Shown: positions 9,168 through 18,241 of the stretch, piece by piece
Numbering within the stretch: the stretch's first letter is position 1
How the letters are laid out: each line of letters opens with the position of its first letter
Origin: Photorhabdus cinerea
GTDB lineage: Bacteria; Pseudomonadota; Gammaproteobacteria; Enterobacterales; Enterobacteriaceae
DNA: 64,000 bases
Assembly (NCBI RefSeq): GCF_011189575.1
Contig: NZ_PUJW01000015.1
Span: forward strand, 52,545-116,544
Direction of reading: 5' to 3'
Position numbers and translations under genes: made by a program
Notes under the pieces: generated by a model
Told to the model about the DNA's origin: nothing
Seen by the model: only the letters and a program-made list of their open reading frames with translations
Databases searched by the model: none

Positions 9168-9186
9168 TGTAATGATTATCGTTATT
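9168..9186. promoter_or_regulatory. Candidate Fur box upstream of alpha/beta hydrolase
   Basis: TGTAATGATTATCGTTATT read on the minus strand matches 15 of 19 positions of the GATAATGATAATCATTATC consensus. It lies about 110 bases upstream of the hydrolase start at 9297, a plausible promoter position. Binding is inferred. Confidence 0.5.
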
Positions 9187-9296
9187 GATTAGGGTAAGAA
9201 GATGCTAAACCTTGCTTTCGAATCTTAAAAACCTTCCTGACAGGAACAATATTGCCAATTTGTGGTCTTTAAATATGTCGGCTAAAGGAGATGTTA

Positions 9297-10229
9297 ATGA
9301 AAGCATATTGTTTTAATTTACGACAGAAGATTCTGACGTCAATTCTGATTTTTACATGTTATATAGGTTTCGTTTACTCGAATACACATAAACAGTTTTT
9401 CCGTCATGATGGTAGTGAAATAACTTACTATCTTAAGCAAAGAGAAGGTAAAAACCTATTGGTGCTGATACAAGGTTCTGATTGTAATAGTATAGCTAAT
9501 AATAAGTTTGTAAATGAGACATTCAATGATATTTATCCAGATACAGATGTGTTAACCGTGGAGAAATATGGTATTAATGCATCACTTCCCTGGTCTGATG
9601 CCGGTGAGCGTTCAGATTGTCCTAAGGCTTATATAGAATCAGATACGCCAGAACAGCGGGTTAAGGATTATATTCAGATCATTGGTTATCTGAAGAATCA
9701 AAATAAATATAAAAAAATCATTATATTGGGTGGCAGTGAAGGGGCAACGGTTGCCAATTTAATTACATCGCAAGTTAACTATATTGATAGAACAATCTCA
9801 CTGAATGGCGGCAGTCGGTATTTAGCTGATGATGTTATTCACAGTATGAAGAGTGAAGTTCCACCAGAACATATTGATCAGGCGATTAAAGGATTCAGAG
9901 AATTCCAGCAAAGAATACATAACAACAATAATACGGGTAAGCTGGAAATGAGTAATCATGGAACTAATTGGTGGAAAGTTGCATTAGGTATTAATCAATA
10001 TAAAGTATTAAATCAGACAAAAAGACCGGTTCTGATTATTCAAACATTGAATGATAACTCCGTCAGTGTGAGTGCAGCTATGAAAATGGAGGAGCAATTA
10101 AAGAAAAGTAATATTACTTTCTACCAATACTCGGGATTGAATCATGGATTTAAAAATAGTGCAGGTGTTTTGCAAGTTGCTCCTATTGTTGAAGATATAA
10201 GGAATTGGTTATCCAGAACTTCTGGATAA
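9297..10229 (+). CDS. Secreted alpha/beta hydrolase
   Basis: 310 aa. The N-terminus is a signal-peptide-like stretch (basic residues, then ILTSILIFTCYIGFVYS), so export to the periplasm or outside is likely. The catalytic triad can be read as Ser147 in the elbow LGGSEGA, Asp in QTLNDNSV and His in GLNHGF, all at spacings typical of the fold. The start at 9297 is preferred over the ATG at 9291 because AAAGGAG then lies six bases upstream. A Fur-box-like site upstream suggests iron control, which would fit an esterase handling an iron chelator, but the substrate is unknown. It stands alone, followed by an ERIC element. Confidence 0.7.
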   Translation: MKAYCFNLRQKILTSILIFTCYIGFVYSNTHKQFFRHDGSEITYYLKQREGKNLLVLIQGSDCNSIANNKFVNETFNDIYPDTDVLTVEKYGINASLPWSDAGERSDCPKAYIESDTPEQRVKDYIQIIGYLKNQNKYKKIIILGGSEGATVANLITSQVNYIDRTISLNGGSRYLADDVIHSMKSEVPPEHIDQAIKGFREFQQRIHNNNNTGKLEMSNHGTNWWKVALGINQYKVLNQTKRPVLIIQTLNDNSVSVSAAMKMEEQLKKSNITFYQYSGLNHGFKNSAGVLQVAPIVEDIRNWLSRTSG

Positions 10230-10248
10230 GAGCCTGTAATTTGCATGA

Positions 10249-10375
10249 TATACCCTATGGATTTCAAGATGCAGCGCGGTGGCAAGGAACGCCTCCCTAG
10301 GAGCGTAGCGAACTATGTGACTGGGGTAAGTGAAAACAGCTAACAAAGCAGCAACTTGAAAGATGAAGGATATAT
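10249..10375 (-). repeat. ERIC element
   Basis: 127 bp bounded by TATACCC and GGATATA ends, with the characteristic internal block reading CTGGGGTAAGTGAA. This is the ERIC/IRU family of non-coding palindromic repeats. It is inverted relative to the four other complete copies in the window. Confidence 0.93.
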
Positions 10376-10742
10376 TTAATAATTAGATAATTACATGAAA
10401 TTTATTTTTATATTTTTGTTATTATCATTGTGGAATGGGATGTAATTATATTATTTCCTATGAACTATCATATGATTAATATGCTGCTTGTAATTTCCAT
10501 AAAATATAATATTAAAATGTTATGAACTATTCGTTGTTTTTGCTATATGTTCTCGGTTTTATCTTTTATATAACAGAGGGGAACTCTAGGGTTATTTCTC
10601 ATTATCATTTATGTATGTCATTATATTAGATGGTAAAAATTAACGATATATCATGTTAATTACAGGATGTAATGTCTTTTTTATTTATTTTTTGCTAATA
10701 AAATATTGATTTTAAATTAATTAAATTTATTTTTGTATTTTA

Positions 10743-10770
10743 TTGACAATACATTAATGGCATCTATAGT
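10743..10770 (+). promoter_or_regulatory. Sigma-70-type promoter of first Cip-like gene
   Basis: TTGACA (10743-10748), a 16-bp spacer and TATAGT (10765-10770), inside a block nearly identical to the one at 11866-11893. It implies a leader of roughly 200 bases before the ATG at 10973. The spacer ends in GGCATC in both copies. Confidence 0.65.
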
Positions 10771-10972
10771 TATATGTATTAGATAAGGCAGTAATATGGC
10801 ATCAAAAATGCTGTATATATTATCTAAATGCTGGATAAATTCCTGATGTATACTTGTTTTCTAGTGAAAATGGTTACAATTTTATATGGGCAAGATAAAT
10901 AGCTATTGTTTGTATTTATGAATAATATAAGTTATTTATCAATTAGTTACATTAAATCTCGGAGTTTATATC

Positions 10973-11278
10973 ATGATGATTAAAAAAGATATTCTGTTAC
11001 ATGAAGAGCTGATTGTAGATGATGAGCTTAAAGTGGGTAAAGTAGAGAAGGTCAACGTTGATATTCTGTCACCCAGTTCAGTCATCGTTAGCCTGAATAT
11101 TTTAGGCGTGATTGAAGATTTTCATCTATTACTAGTTGATGGTGATAAAGATAAAGAGAAGATTGTGCTGCTCTATCTGTCTCTTTTACGTGTTCTTCAT
11201 GAAAAATCAGATGTAAAAGTAAGAGTCGCAAAAAGTAAGCTTGCTAAGCTAAAATATATAGTAGGTGTGGAGATTTAA
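10973..11278 (+). CDS. CipB-like crystalline inclusion protein (candidate)
   Basis: 101 aa, no signal peptide, rich in Lys, Val, Leu and Asp. Short beta-strand-like stretches (KVEKVNVDILSPSSVIVSLNI) are followed by an amphipathic helix (IVLLYLSLLRVLHE) and a last strand (DVKVRVAK). Size, composition and pattern agree with the Photorhabdus crystalline inclusion proteins CipA/CipB, abundant small cytoplasmic proteins of phase-one cells. The assignment is from memory of the family, not a search. An RBS (CGGAG) lies eight bases upstream. The gene has a strong consensus promoter with a long leader and its own terminator. Confidence 0.6.
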   Translation: MMIKKDILLHEELIVDDELKVGKVEKVNVDILSPSSVIVSLNILGVIEDFHLLLVDGDKDKEKIVLLYLSLLRVLHEKSDVKVRVAKSKLAKLKYIVGVEI

Positions 11279-11865
11279 TAATTATTTATTAAATCTCTGA
11301 ATGAGTGCATGGAATAATATATTCGGTAGAGTAATTGAATTTTGTTTGAAAGATATAATCAGATAGAGCTGGTTTTATTCAATTCAAAAAGATATTTTCT
11401 ACTAAATGCACTTAGTCAAAGGCAGAATGGTAATATTATCGTTCTGCCTTTTTCTATTTTAATGAATTGTTATGGAATTAAAGGAATAATATCAGATAAA
11501 TAAATGCAGTTTATTTATCTGTGGTAATAATGATATAGAGGGAAACTAAACTATCTCTATTTTACATACTATTAGTTTAATCTAAATGCGGAGAGCTATG
11601 AGTAATATAGCCTGAAAAGTGGCATATAGTTATACGATCAATACATCGATTATAATTTCTATAATTTATTTTTTGACTCTGTGATTGTACCAATAATTTT
11701 ATCTTTTTAAGGAGAGTGATAAATACCCATATTATTATAATTTATATATGTAACTGTTAGATGTGGAAAAAGTTATTAATATATTAATATTCTCATATGG
11801 AAGATCTGCATTTTTGTCTTTTGTGACAATGTAGACGTATTTTAAAATTAAGCTATCACCTTTAT
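11279..11865. other. AT-rich spacer between the two Cip-like genes
   Basis: Apart from the terminator at 11421-11456 I see no gene or RNA here. All frames are short and the sequence is strongly AT-rich. Confidence 0.4.
11421..11456 (+). terminator. Terminator of first Cip-like gene
   Basis: GGCAGAA...TTCTGCC stem extended by internal pairing, followed by TTTTTCTATTTT. The same GGCAGAA/TTCTGCC hairpin recurs after the serine hydrolases at 22169 and 23925. Confidence 0.8.
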
Positions 11866-11893
11866 TTGACAACGTATGAATGGCATCTATAGT
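11866..11893 (+). promoter_or_regulatory. Sigma-70-type promoter of second Cip-like gene
   Basis: TTGACA (11866-11871), 16-bp spacer, TATAGT (11888-11893). The block from TTGACA to about 60 bases downstream closely matches the region at 10743, including ATGGCATCTATAGTTATATG. Shared regulation of the two genes is likely. Confidence 0.65.
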
Positions 11894-12082
11894 TATATGT
11901 GTTAGATAAAGTATTAATGTAGTATTAAAAATGCTAACTACTATATCTGATGCGTGGATGATCTATTAATGCATACTGATTTTATAGTAGAAGTACTCAC
12001 TATCTTATATTCCACAAGTAAACAGTTTGTTGTTCTGTATCTTGGGTAATATAAATTTATTTATTACATTATGGAGTTTGAA

Positions 12083-12385
12083 ATGAAAGCTAAAATGGGC
12101 CAAGCAATACAGCTGTCTAATTGTAAAGTACAAAATATGACCTTTAATGTTGACAAACCGCAAAACGTTGTTGTTAGTATACAGGAAGGTTCTAGTGCTG
12201 CTAAAGATTATGGTATATTTTGGGATATGACTAAAGACGATGAATATAGGAATTGGGTGACAGTTTATAACACGTTGCTAGCGGCTTTTTCTAGTAAGTT
12301 GCTTTCTATAGACGTAGAAACTGTGGATAATGTAGTTCCTGGTGCTGGAATTAACAATTTTATAAAACATATAACTATAAAGTGA
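12083..12385 (+). CDS. Cip-like small protein, paralogue of the 10973 gene
   Basis: 100 aa from the ATG at 12083, chosen because GGAG then sits at normal spacing, matching the leader of the gene at 10973; an in-frame ATG at 12071 overlaps that site. Sequence identity to the first protein is low. The layout is alike: strands (KVQNMTFNVDKPQNVVVSI), an aromatic segment (YGIFWDMTKDDEYRNW), a helix (VTVYNTLLAAFSSKL) and a strand (LSIDVETV). Shared promoter and leader sequences indicate a divergent duplicate. Function beyond a possible inclusion or storage role is unknown. Confidence 0.5.
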   Translation: MKAKMGQAIQLSNCKVQNMTFNVDKPQNVVVSIQEGSSAAKDYGIFWDMTKDDEYRNWVTVYNTLLAAFSSKLLSIDVETVDNVVPGAGINNFIKHITIK

Positions 12386-13127
12386 TAGAGTTTTTTGTGT
12401 ATTAATAGAATAATTATAATCTGTTAATAGGATGTAAGGAATGAAAAGTTCTTTAGAGTAACTAAAATTAATTTTATCTATATAAATAATTTCTTTAGTG
12501 GAATAAAGTGGGTCTTATTTAAATCCTAAAGGCAGCTTTCTATTAGTGCAATTAACTCAGGTGGAGCGATAATATTATCGCTCTGCCTTCCTCTATTGCA
12601 ATTGATCATTGAAAAATAAAACAACAATATCTCATAAATAAATCCCACTTTACTTACCTTCGCTAATGTTATTATAAGTAAATAATACTGAGGCAAACAA
12701 TAACATGTGTTCTATTTCATAGTGCTTAGATCTAATGCCTTTACAAATTTAAATGTCTATATATTATTGTTGGCAGGTGAATTTATGGCGTAATTTTAGG
12801 TTTATAAAAGCACGGTAGAATTATAATGTTGTTATCGTATATTATTACAATGATTTAATATTTTATGATGAAAAAATAGAATTCCCAACTGTGTATTACC
12901 GTTTTTAATAAAAGCATTATAATTCAGTTCCGGGTTTATTAAACCTGAAAGCATCATAGTTATTTAATTTTTCAAATTGTAGGAGTACGTAGAGCCATCA
13001 TATTAATCATTACCCCATATTTAAACTGAATTTTTCATACGAAGTCACCATTGATGGTGTTAGGGTCGCAATTAATACAGTGAATATAGTTTTAAGGCGA
13101 CATAATATTCAGATATCAGGAGAAGAC
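12386..13127. other. Spacer with decayed terminator and amidinotransferase leader
   Basis: 742 bases without a gene. A perfect palindrome AGCGATAATATTATCGCT at 12565-12582 followed by CTGCCTTCCTC is a probable decayed copy of the Cip-type terminator. From about 12750 onward the sequence resembles the region starting near 16475, marking the left edge of the duplicated amidinotransferase unit. Confidence 0.45.
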
Positions 13128-14228
13128 ATGCTTGATCCAAATTTAGTCGATAGTGATAGTAAAATTTCTTCCCCAGTTAATTCTTTTAACGAATGGGACC
13201 CGCTTGAGGAGGTTATTGTCGGTGTAGTTGATGGTGCCAGATTTCCTGGCTGGCATATGGCGATAGAGCCGGTATTACCACCGAATCAGATTGCGACTTT
13301 TCAACGGAATGCTGGTCGGTCATTTCCAAAAGAGCGGATTGAGGCTGCGTCCAGAGAGTTAGAAGAGTTTGTTCATATTCTCGAAAGTGAAGGTATTAAA
13401 GTACGTCGGCCTGAGCCTCAAGATCAATCTCAGGTATTTGGGGCGCCCGGTTGGAGCAGCACAGGGCTATATTGTGCCATGCCTCGTGATGCCCTGTTAG
13501 TTATTGGTGATGATATTATTGAGTGCCCTTTGGCATGGCGTTCCCGTTATTTTGAAACTGCGGCATACAAAACTCTACTTAAAGATTACTTTAAGCAAGG
13601 AGCGAGATGGAGCGCAGGGCCAAAACCACAGTTGATAGATGAACAATATGATTTCGAATGGTATCAGGATGACGGCAAGGATAGTACTCGTCTTGCTGTG
13701 ACTGAATTTGAACCGACATTTGATGCTGCGGACTTTATTCGTTGCGGGCGAGATATTATTGCGCAAAAGAGCCATGTGACGAATGAATTTGGTATCGAAT
13801 GGCTTCGTCGTCATATAGGTGATGATTATCGTATTCATGTTTTTGAATTTAACGATGATAGCCCTATGCATATTGATGCCACATTTGTTCCTATGGCACC
13901 TGGGAAGCTGCTGATTAATCCAGAAAAGGTGTTAAAGATTCCTGAACTGTTTAAAGGATGGGATGTGCTACATGCCCCTGAGCCGATTATTCCTGACGAT
14001 CATCCGTTGTATATGACCAGTAAATGGATCAATATGAACATTCTGATGTTGGATGAGAATCGCGTGATTGTTGAAAAGCAGGATGAACCCATGATCGCTG
14101 CGATGAAACGTTGGGGCTTTACTCCGATTCCATGTAATTTCAGGAATTTTAACTCCTTCGGTGGTTCCTTCCATTGTGCAACCGTAGATGTAAGGCGACG
14201 CGGAAGTTTACAATCTTATTTTGACTAA
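13128..14228 (+). CDS. Amidinotransferase (arginine:amine amidinotransferase family)
   Basis: 366 aa from the ATG at 13128, which has AGGAG seven bases upstream; the open frame extends to 13080 without RBS support. It belongs to the family of glycine/lysine amidinotransferases that transfer the amidino group of arginine to an amine, as in phaseolotoxin and cyanotoxin pathways. The Asp-His-Cys catalytic set is visible: Asp in FEPTFDAADFIRCGRD, His in SPMHIDATF, and Cys350 in GGSFHCATVDVRRRGS. N-terminal WDPLEEVIVG is typical. It heads a duplicated locus; a broken second copy lies at 16600-17213. A guanidino-bearing small molecule is a reasonable expectation, but the acceptor is unknown. Confidence 0.88.
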   Translation: MLDPNLVDSDSKISSPVNSFNEWDPLEEVIVGVVDGARFPGWHMAIEPVLPPNQIATFQRNAGRSFPKERIEAASRELEEFVHILESEGIKVRRPEPQDQSQVFGAPGWSSTGLYCAMPRDALLVIGDDIIECPLAWRSRYFETAAYKTLLKDYFKQGARWSAGPKPQLIDEQYDFEWYQDDGKDSTRLAVTEFEPTFDAADFIRCGRDIIAQKSHVTNEFGIEWLRRHIGDDYRIHVFEFNDDSPMHIDATFVPMAPGKLLINPEKVLKIPELFKGWDVLHAPEPIIPDDHPLYMTSKWINMNILMLDENRVIVEKQDEPMIAAMKRWGFTPIPCNFRNFNSFGGSFHCATVDVRRRGSLQSYFD

Positions 14229-14236
14229 AAGCAGCT

Positions 14237-14349
14237 ATGGCTATCTGGAAATATTTTTATTGGAATGCGTAATGTTTACATTAAGCTTCCTGCATTAGGA
14301 TAGCCATTATTACGTTGGTTTGGTTGTGTATTGGCGTAATTTCACTATT
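14237..14349 (+). pseudogene. 5' remnant of desaturase gene (copy 1)
   Basis: AGCAGCTATGG(C)CATCTGG and about 110 further bases align with the start of the intact desaturase at 17222, including the same spacing from the amidinotransferase stop. The sequence then jumps to one matching the region just after the oxygenase gene (19110 onward). Desaturase and oxygenase were therefore deleted from this unit, with stop codons in what remains. Confidence 0.8.
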
Positions 14350-14455
14350 GCAAAAGTGCTTATGATAGTGAAAATAGCTCACAGATATTTGACCATAGTG
14401 AAATATGCATCTACATTTAAATAATCAAATTAAATGTTAGAAGACCGTACATACC

Positions 14456-14580
14456 ATGTTATTATTCGCATGCATACTAGTTTCTGCTAGGTTAGTATTT
14501 AGTATTAACCACAGTAGGGGTGTGCATGCATCTTTTCATTTCTCCCCAGCTGCTCCACCAGACTTTGTTTGTCTAACCTT
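14456..14580 (+). pseudogene. Remnant of small Pro-rich membrane protein gene (copy 1)
   Basis: The stretch matches 19110-19330. The ATG at 14456 gives MLLFACILVSARLVFS and later FHFSPAAPP, parallel to MSILACTLIASAGLAL and FTSPPAPP of the second copy. The proline run is shortened and the frame runs on into the serine hydrolase start, so it is probably degenerate. Confidence 0.5.
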
Positions 14581-14594
14581 AAGTGAGGAAATTA

Positions 14595-16190
14595 ATGATG
14601 GAATCGGCGATATCTGCAAACAATATTAAATTCTTTCTCAAGAAAATAAACGAACTGGTTGATATTGAAAATAAAAAAAATGGTGGTGCACTGGCGGCGG
14701 CTGTTATCCATGGGAATGAAATCATTTATGAGCGTTATATCGGCCAGGCCAGTATTGAACATGCTGTTGCTATAAATCCTGGCACTAAATTTTATTTAGC
14801 GAGTGTTTCAAAGCAATTCACCGCTTTTTGCATTGCCTTACTGGAAAACGAAGGAAAGCTCTGTATCAAGGATAAGGTCGGGAAATATTTGGATTACTTT
14901 CCTGCGCACTTCTCTGATATTACCATTGAACATCTTATTCATCATACCAGCGGGTTACGGGATGAATTTATGCTTTATCGATTGGTCGGTAAAAATTCGA
15001 ACTTTGACCACCGCAATGTTAATTTGGTGAGAAAACTGGCCCAACGGCAACAAGTGCTTAACTTCACGCCGGGGACATTCTATCTTTATAGCAACACGGG
15101 CTATAATTTGCTGGCGGAAATTGTTCGAGTGGTTTCAGGCCAGCCGTTGAGAAAATATGCAGAAGAAAATGTTTTTGTCCCATTAAAGATGAAGGATACT
15201 TGTTTCTATGATGACGTAACTGAGATTATCTCTAATCGGGCGATGGGTTACATCTATGACGAGAGTACGAACCTGTGGATAAGAGATGATCTTAACGACT
15301 CAGTAGTCGGTGCTTCAGGTGTTCATTCTATTATGAATGATTTGTGTCGTTGGATGAGAGCATTTTATTCCCCATCTATTGTTCAAGATTTGCTTCCTCT
15401 GTTATCTCGTACGCCGGATTTAACCAATGGTAATCGTAATAAATATGCCTATGGTTTTGTTATCGACTACCGTGATGGGCAAAAGATAATACGACACGAT
15501 GGCTCCTCTGCCGGCTTTAGATCAGAAGTTTGTATTTTGCCAGATGCGAAATTAGGTATCGCTATTACTGCGGCGACAGGTATTGATGTTGTTAAATGGG
15601 TTAACCGGTGTCTTGATATATTGTTTAACATTGATATTATTGTGCCAGAAAAACCGCATTGCCTAACCAGTGATATCGATATCTCCGGTATTTTCCGAGG
15701 GAAAGATCCTTATCCTTATATTATTACCAAGGAAGATTGCTATTTATTAGGTAATTTATTCGAAAAAGGTAACCCGATTATCTTTAGCCATGACGGTACA
15801 TTCCATGAAGTAGGAAGTAAAATTCGATTCAGACCCATCCTTGAAAGTGAGAGTGTTATTGCACTGGAACAGATTAGTGAGAACGGGAATGTTCTTTATT
15901 TTGAAAAGATGCTCGATGAAGGTTATATCGATATTCAGCAATTGTTAGGGCGTTATTATAGTCATGAAACCGAAGCGACGCTTGTTATTGCAGTGTCTGA
16001 TGGTGATATTTATATTGATGCGATTTTTTCTCCTGAAAGAAAAGAGGTTTTACGTCGGGGTTATGCTAATAGTTATTTCTCCCCGGTGACGAAGTTTGTT
16101 ATCGATTTTGAGTTGGATTCTGATACGAATAAACCTCATCTCTATATCAGCGATCCACGGTGCTGGAAGGTGGAGTTCGGCGCAGTTTAG
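14595..16190 (+). CDS. Serine hydrolase, class C beta-lactamase / D-aminopeptidase-like (paralogue 1)
   Basis: 531 aa from the ATG at 14595, with GAGG upstream. The S12-type active site is intact: SxxK (SVSK) near residue 71, YSN in LYSNTGYNLLAEI, and HDG in IIRHDGSSAGF. An N-terminal beta-lactamase fold of about 340 residues is followed by about 190 residues of beta-rich sequence. That matches the length and layout of D-aminopeptidases of the Ochrobactrum DAP type rather than a simple beta-lactamase. No signal peptide is apparent, so it is probably cytoplasmic. Two full paralogues (20509, 22227) and a relic (16325) accompany it. Substrate unknown; a peptidase or esterase acting on the local product is one possibility. 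Confidence 0.8.
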   Translation: MMESAISANNIKFFLKKINELVDIENKKNGGALAAAVIHGNEIIYERYIGQASIEHAVAINPGTKFYLASVSKQFTAFCIALLENEGKLCIKDKVGKYLDYFPAHFSDITIEHLIHHTSGLRDEFMLYRLVGKNSNFDHRNVNLVRKLAQRQQVLNFTPGTFYLYSNTGYNLLAEIVRVVSGQPLRKYAEENVFVPLKMKDTCFYDDVTEIISNRAMGYIYDESTNLWIRDDLNDSVVGASGVHSIMNDLCRWMRAFYSPSIVQDLLPLLSRTPDLTNGNRNKYAYGFVIDYRDGQKIIRHDGSSAGFRSEVCILPDAKLGIAITAATGIDVVKWVNRCLDILFNIDIIVPEKPHCLTSDIDISGIFRGKDPYPYIITKEDCYLLGNLFEKGNPIIFSHDGTFHEVGSKIRFRPILESESVIALEQISENGNVLYFEKMLDEGYIDIQQLLGRYYSHETEATLVIAVSDGDIYIDAIFSPERKEVLRRGYANSYFSPVTKFVIDFELDSDTNKPHLYISDPRCWKVEFGAV

Positions 16191-16324
16191 TTGATAGTGT
16201 TGTAAACACGAATGGAGAATAGCATTTCTCTGGTAGAATTGAGTGGATTATATGAGAGCATAATCATCCAGGTTAGAATAGTTATATTCCTGACCCAATG
16301 TGACTAAATTAATTTCCCAATAGA

Positions 16325-16377
16325 ATTCTCTGGCATTACCATTCATATCTTATTCATCATACTAACAGGTTATGGAA
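16325..16377 (+). pseudogene. Relic of another serine hydrolase copy
   Basis: About 50 bases (TTCTCTGGCATTACCATTCA and onward through CTTATTCATCATAC) match the hydrolase segment encoding FSDITIEHLIHHTSGL, with substitutions. No surrounding coding frame remains. A decayed terminator like that of the other hydrolases lies just before it (about 16259-16295). Confidence 0.65.
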
Positions 16378-16599
16378 AAGTATGTGCTTTCTGAAAAATT
16401 GTACTTATTAGTAAATAGCCATTTAATTATTCATGGAAATAATGATAACTCTGTTTAAGTTTGAATTTTTATAAAATTAAATGTCCATATATTATTAATG
16501 AAAAAATAAATTTTTAATAGTCTTATACTGTTTTAAATAACCGATGTTATGATTTTTAAATTGAATTTTTATGAGAGGTCACTATTGATGGTACTAAGC

Positions 16600-17213
16600 G
16601 AGTAATTAATACCGTTGTTACAGTCTCAAAGCGACATAATATTCAAATGTCAGGAGATGACATATCTAATAGATCGTAATAATGAAATGTCTTCTTCAGT
16701 GAATTCTTTTACCGAATGGACCTTCTTGAGGCGGTTATTGCTGGTATTGTTGGTAACGTCAGAATGATTTCGAATGACTTCAGCGTCATTTAGGTAATTA
16801 TTATCGTATTCACGCTTTTGAATTTAATGATGATCAATCTATGCATATTGATGCTATATTTGTTCCTATACCTGTTATCTTTCAAGTTGCCTCTTTGTTG
16901 GCGGCACTCACTCACCCCGGTCACCGAGTTATCTATGCTCCCGGGGATTCGCTCCCTTGCCGTCGCGATCCATCTTGAAATCCATTGGGTATATAGCATT
17001 TAGGAAACTGATGATTAATCCAGAAAAGGTGTTAAAGATTCACTAATCAGGTGATTGTTGAAATGTAGGATGAACCAAGGATCGTTGCAATAAAACGTTG
17101 GGGGTTTATTCCGATTCTATGTAATTTCAGGGATTTTAATTCTTTCGGTTTATTTCCATTGTGCAACATTGGATGTAAAGCGACGCGGAAGTTTACAATC
17201 TTATTTTAACTAG
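16600..17213 (+). pseudogene. Amidinotransferase pseudogene (copy 2) carrying an ERIC insertion
   Basis: Segments align in order with the intact gene at 13128: the leader AGCGACATAATATTCA, the PVNSF-encoding start, the SPMHIDATF segment (16840-16866), the LLINPEKVLKI segment (17006-17040) and the final FHCATVDVKRRGSLQSYF. There are several frameshifts, stop codons and a large central deletion. An ERIC element interrupts it at 16867-16994. The start of the next gene keeps the same spacing as in copy 1. Confidence 0.9.
16867..16994 (+). repeat. ERIC element inserted in the amidinotransferase pseudogene
   Basis: TATACCTGTTATCTTTCAAG at the left and GGGTATA at the right, with the CACCCCGGTCAC core. 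Comparison with the intact paralogue (GTTCCTATGGCACC) shows the uninterrupted site at a TA dinucleotide. Confidence 0.92.
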
Positions 17214-17221
17214 GAGCAGCT

Positions 17222-18178
17222 ATGGGCATCTGGAAACATTCTTCTTGGGATGCGGTAATGTTTACATTAAGTATATTGCATGTGGTAGCTACTGTTACTC
17301 TGGTTGTATATTGGGATAATTTCACTATTATGGGTTGGTTAGGTAATATTGTGCTGCTGACACTGATGACAACCTACAACGTAATAGTGATATCACATTT
17401 TTTCACTCATACTCCTTGGTTTGTTTCTCGTACCATGAATATATTTGTGTCTATACTGAATTCAATGAATATTGGACAGTCTGTACAGGCTTATCATCTG
17501 TCCCATGTTCGTAATCACCATAAATATAATAACGACCGGGGAGTAGGTGAAAATGGGCCACAGGATACGTCTTCTACTTTTATAAATGGAAAAGAAATAG
17601 GGGAGCATAGTACTCTTTGGAACTATTCTGTCCTTGGTGGAATATTTACTCTATATAACAGTTTTGTTCGTATGTTTTGGGCTGTATTTATCTGGCATAA
17701 ACCGCTTAGCAACGTTGATAAAGGATATGAAAAACTCCTTTCGAAAGACAAGGCGAGGAAACTTAAAGAGTTATGGCAATTGAGATTAGATAGGTTATTT
17801 CAAGCAGTGTGGGTTATTATCTTATTCACCTTATCATGGAAATGGGCGTTATTTTGCTATTTACCCTCTCTCTGTTTTGCTTTTATCTTGGTTAATATAC
17901 AAAACTATTATGAGCATTATGGTGCACAGCCAGAGAATAGATTTGCAAATTCAGTCAGTTATTATGGGAGGATTTATAATTTATTGATGTTTAATGATGG
18001 TTATCATCAAGAACATCATATTTCAGGTGACACTCATTGGAAGTTGTTACCTAATCTACGTAAGAAATATTCAACTAAGCTTTCAGCACAGGAAAGAGTT
18101 GTCAGCCCAGTACCTGCAATCTTGGGTTTTTTACACAAACGTAGACCTTTACTGCATAGATCTATAAACCAAGAATAG
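17222..18178 (+). CDS. Membrane fatty-acid-desaturase-like diiron oxygenase
   Basis: 318 aa with four or more hydrophobic segments and the three histidine boxes of membrane desaturases/hydroxylases: HFFTH (residues 59-63), HVRNHH (95-100) and HQEHH (about 265-269), plus NYYEH. This family uses a membrane diiron centre for O2-dependent desaturation or hydroxylation. An AGGAG site precedes the ATG, eight bases after the pseudogene stop. It is followed at once by an oxygenase. DesI-type desaturases occur with amidinotransferases in the phaseolotoxin cluster, a suggestive but not decisive parallel. Confidence 0.85.
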   Translation: MGIWKHSSWDAVMFTLSILHVVATVTLVVYWDNFTIMGWLGNIVLLTLMTTYNVIVISHFFTHTPWFVSRTMNIFVSILNSMNIGQSVQAYHLSHVRNHHKYNNDRGVGENGPQDTSSTFINGKEIGEHSTLWNYSVLGGIFTLYNSFVRMFWAVFIWHKPLSNVDKGYEKLLSKDKARKLKELWQLRLDRLFQAVWVIILFTLSWKWALFCYLPSLCFAFILVNIQNYYEHYGAQPENRFANSVSYYGRIYNLLMFNDGYHQEHHISGDTHWKLLPNLRKKYSTKLSAQERVVSPVPAILGFLHKRRPLLHRSINQE

Positions 18179-18241
18179 TTCCAGGTAATTATTCTTGGCT
18201 TTATGGCGAGTCCGACGAATTCACGATTAAAGGAGTCTGCT

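Larger units (their letters stand above)
8705..9296. other. selC downstream region at the island edge
   Basis: 592 bases with no complete gene. It holds a terminator (8842-8864), a Fur-box-like site (9168-9186) and an open frame with no start codon, 8703-8803, whose translation ends LPLAIFDPMNPELAKMSVAGN then stop. That fragment looks like a gene tail, but I cannot assign it. No integrase or repeat of the selC 3' end is visible. Confidence 0.45.

Noticed and set aside
16818..17003. Plus-strand frame across the ERIC in the amidinotransferase pseudogene
   Set aside because: It is made of pseudogene and ERIC sequence, not a gene.
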